64,000 nucleotides of DNA from Rhynchopus sp. YZ270_cl-10. Taxonomy: Eukaryota > Euglenozoa > Diplonemea > Diplonemida > Diplonemidae. Positions 61,862 through 64,000 of this stretch are shown here, piece by piece; positions within the stretch are counted from its first letter, which is position 1; each line of letters begins with the position of its first letter. The notes beneath the pieces were generated by a model. That model was given only the letters and a program-made list of their open reading frames with translations, was not told the origin of the DNA and searched no databases. A program made the position numbers and the translations under genes. The stretch lies in the NCBI GenBank assembly GCA_964035575.1, contig CAXIVB010000002.1, forward strand, positions 1 through 64,000, given 5' to 3'.

Positions 61862-62879
61862 TTTGAGGTCAGGTGAGGTCAAGTACTCGTACACCACGCA
61901 ACAGGCCTTACAGGCTGCGTGGTGTCCTCACCGAAGCCCTGCGGGCTACCGGGCCCCCAAAGGGCACCTGCTTGCTCCCCTCTACCCCCATACGGGCGGG
62001 ATGACTAAAGCCATATCCCTAAGCCCTAGGAGCAACGAGGTGTCCCAAGTCAGGTACCCAGGTGCCTCTACCGAGGGCACCTTGGGAGTGCCCATGTAGG
62101 CACATGCCTTACGGCATGCGACTACACACCCTCTTGCCCATCACCTCATGAGGTGGTGTGAAGTAGGGTGGACGAGGTAAGCTGCAGACTCATTGGCGGC
62201 CGACCCCTTTCCCTATGGGAAAGCGCGATCCTCCCTTACGGGACCTTTCAATCGCCATTTGCTACTTCGAAGTGCTGTGACCTGTAGATAGCACGTGCAC
62301 TGCACCCTCCATACCTATGGTCTTAGGGTTGGTGTGCTATATACAGGTCTTACAGCGTGTTAATACATGGGGTGGGTTGGAGAGGCATTGGGATGCCCTT
62401 TGGGCCTCCACGGGTACGTACTAAGGTGCCCTCCGTACTAGGGGATGGGGTGCTCCACATCCTAAGGGGCCATAGTATACCCCTTGGGCACATATGGGCC
62501 AGACCCCTTGGACCTCCTGAGGACCCTAAATGGAGCCATCTGGGGTCCTGAGGGGTCCAAATATGGGGTCATCTGGGGTCTTGGACCTCCCTTTTTGGGT
62601 CCTTTTTGGGACCCTTTAAAAAGGGACCTTCCTGCCGCCCGACCCTTTTGGGGGGTCTCACCCCCAAAACCCCCTTTTTGGCCTTTGTCCAATTTGGGGG
62701 CCTCAAGACCTGGGATGGGATACCAGGCCTGAGGAGGTCCCCTGGCCCCTCAGGACCCCAAATGGCCATTCTGGCCATGTGTCCGGAAGGGTCCAAAACC
62801 CCTATGGAACATCCATAAAGCTGTACCATGGGTTTGAGGGGGTCCAGATCCAGAGGGGTCCAGAGATCTGAGGACCCCC
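61862..62879. repeat. Hairpin field H and segment K, unit 5
   Basis: Same as unit 4. Confidence 0.85.
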
Positions 62880-63535
62880 AAAATGGGAGATCCTGAGATC
62901 TGAGGACCTCCAAATCCATGGATTTGACCTCATATTTAGAGGTCTAGACCTCTTTTAAGAGGTGCAACATGGTGTATACACATGTATATATATGTATATA
63001 CATGTACACATATGCATACCCCTTAAGGGGGCATATGGGTATACCATATGTGCACATGCACTTATATAAGTTGCATTGCATCATATGATGTTGCATATGT
63101 CCTCATGGGGTGAGGACCTATCCATGCCATATCACCTCATATCACCTCATGGGTCATGACCCATGGCATGTCATGAGATGGGGGTCTACCCATAAATGGA
63201 CCCTTTTGGACCCCATTTAGACCCCATATGGCATGGGTAGAGGTGTATATACAGTATGTACTTACATACATGTACATGCACCTACATGTATATACATGTA
63301 TATAGCCCTCCCTTGTATAGGGGGTATATATATGTACATGTATGTGCATACACATCTCTACATCTTATATGTGCACATGATGTGCAACATGTGACATCAC
63401 CACATCTCATGTCAAGAGGTCAAATCACCTGATATGACCTGATTTCATGGATTTGGACATGTCAAGATGCCATGACGGGTCATGACCCAAGACCCCAACA
63501 TGATGTATGTGTCCACATATGGACCATATCATGTG
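62880..63535. repeat. Module M, copy M2, unit 5
   Basis: Same as unit 4 M2. Confidence 0.9.
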
Positions 63536-64000
63536 CATACATGCTATATACACCTATATGCCCTAAGGGGCTATACGGGGGTATATACATGTATATACAT
63601 ATATGTATATACACATGTACATATGATGTATAACATATTGGATGTCATGTCATGTCTTGACATGGTCCCAAAAGGTCTCAACATCCAAATATGCCCCATT
63701 TCAGGCATTTAGGCCATTTTGGCACATGCACCCAAATTGGGTGAAATGGGGTAAACCATGGGTCTGGACCCATGCGAGTCCATATCCATGCATGTACACC
63801 ACATATGATGCACATGGCCCACATGGTCCTAAAGGGCCATTGGGGGCATATGGTGGTATATGGGCATGCACCCCATACCTACCATATATACTTCTATAGA
63901 GGTCTTGTCACCTCATGGACATCTAATGCATTGGGTGCTCAACAGCACTTAAAGGGCTTGAGGCGCCATAGGGGTATAAACACCCCTTTTGGCCACCTCC
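63536..64000. repeat. Segment L and start of N1, unit 5 (cut by window edge)
   Basis: N1 starts at about 63,900 and the window ends before its (CG)7 tract. Confidence 0.85.

Larger units (their letters stand above)
58386..64000. repeat. Macrosatellite unit 5 (type B, partial)
   Basis: It runs from GC block 1 into the start of N1 and is cut by the window edge. It matches unit 4 at +15,498 to +15,501; the three extra bases are in homopolymer runs. Confidence 0.95.

Noticed and set aside
1-64000. Retroelement, Polinton or other virus-derived element, or a known transposon
   Set aside because: No polymerase, integrase, capsid or transposase text in any frame, and no pair of terminal repeats with target-site duplication around a body.
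1-64000. Ribosomal DNA spacer
   Set aside because: More than four complete units contain no stretch resembling 18S, 5.8S, 28S or 5S RNA.

Overview
The window contains no gene that I can support. It is one continuous tandem array of very long repeat units (about 13.7 to 15.5 kb each) built of non-coding, palindrome-dense DNA. Unit starts at matching points are 363, 14,031, 27,699, 42,888 and 58,386, giving lengths of 13,668, 13,668, 15,189 and 15,498 bases and a partial fifth unit. Units 1 and 2 (type A) are almost identical: the only difference I found is a two-base change at 14,679/14,681. Units 3, 4 and 5 (type B) form a second close group. Type B has a 1.7-kb segment (X) that A lacks, a different cassette at one site, and a short internal duplication.

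Order inside a unit: a short array of 302/303-bp monomers; GC block 1 (CpG-rich, full of small hairpins); two 247-bp tandem copies; segment D with a G-quadruplex motif and a 20-bp palindrome; module M1; GC block 2; one 247-bp copy; hairpin field H; segment K; M2; segment L; N1 with a (CG)7 tract; M3; N2 with another (CG)7 tract; M4; segment Q; an alternative cassette R; AT-rich segment S; segment T with a long stem-loop; then (type B only) X. The modules are themselves related: M occurs four times per unit (18 copies here), N1 and N2 are diverged paralogues, and GC1/GC2 share a core.

The strongest signal is how the DNA is built and how it changes. In GC block 1, 17 perfect hairpins lie in 481 bp (530-1,010), and all 17 have a three-base loop of the form T-N-Y. 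Differences between copies fall in loops, or change both arms together, or turn a poor palindrome into a perfect one. Three events look like strand switching at hairpins: an arm copied to perfection at 14,659-14,683, an arm plus loop rewritten as reverse complement at 35,855-35,869, and a loop flipped from GGT to ACC at 33,504. I regard this self-perfecting palindrome system as the main candidate for something undescribed.

Organism: eukaryotic, not certain. No rRNA, tRNA, plastid, mitochondrial, bacterial or viral gene is present. Dense small palindromes and flipped hairpin loops are known from repeat-bloated organelle genomes of green algae (Volvox, Haematococcus; Acetabularia plastids carry long tandem repeats), so an inflated organelle genome is one reading. 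A nuclear macrosatellite is the other; the CpG-poor bulk with CpG-rich islands would fit that. The sequence alone does not decide. Near-identity of units 1 and 2 also leaves room for an assembly artefact.
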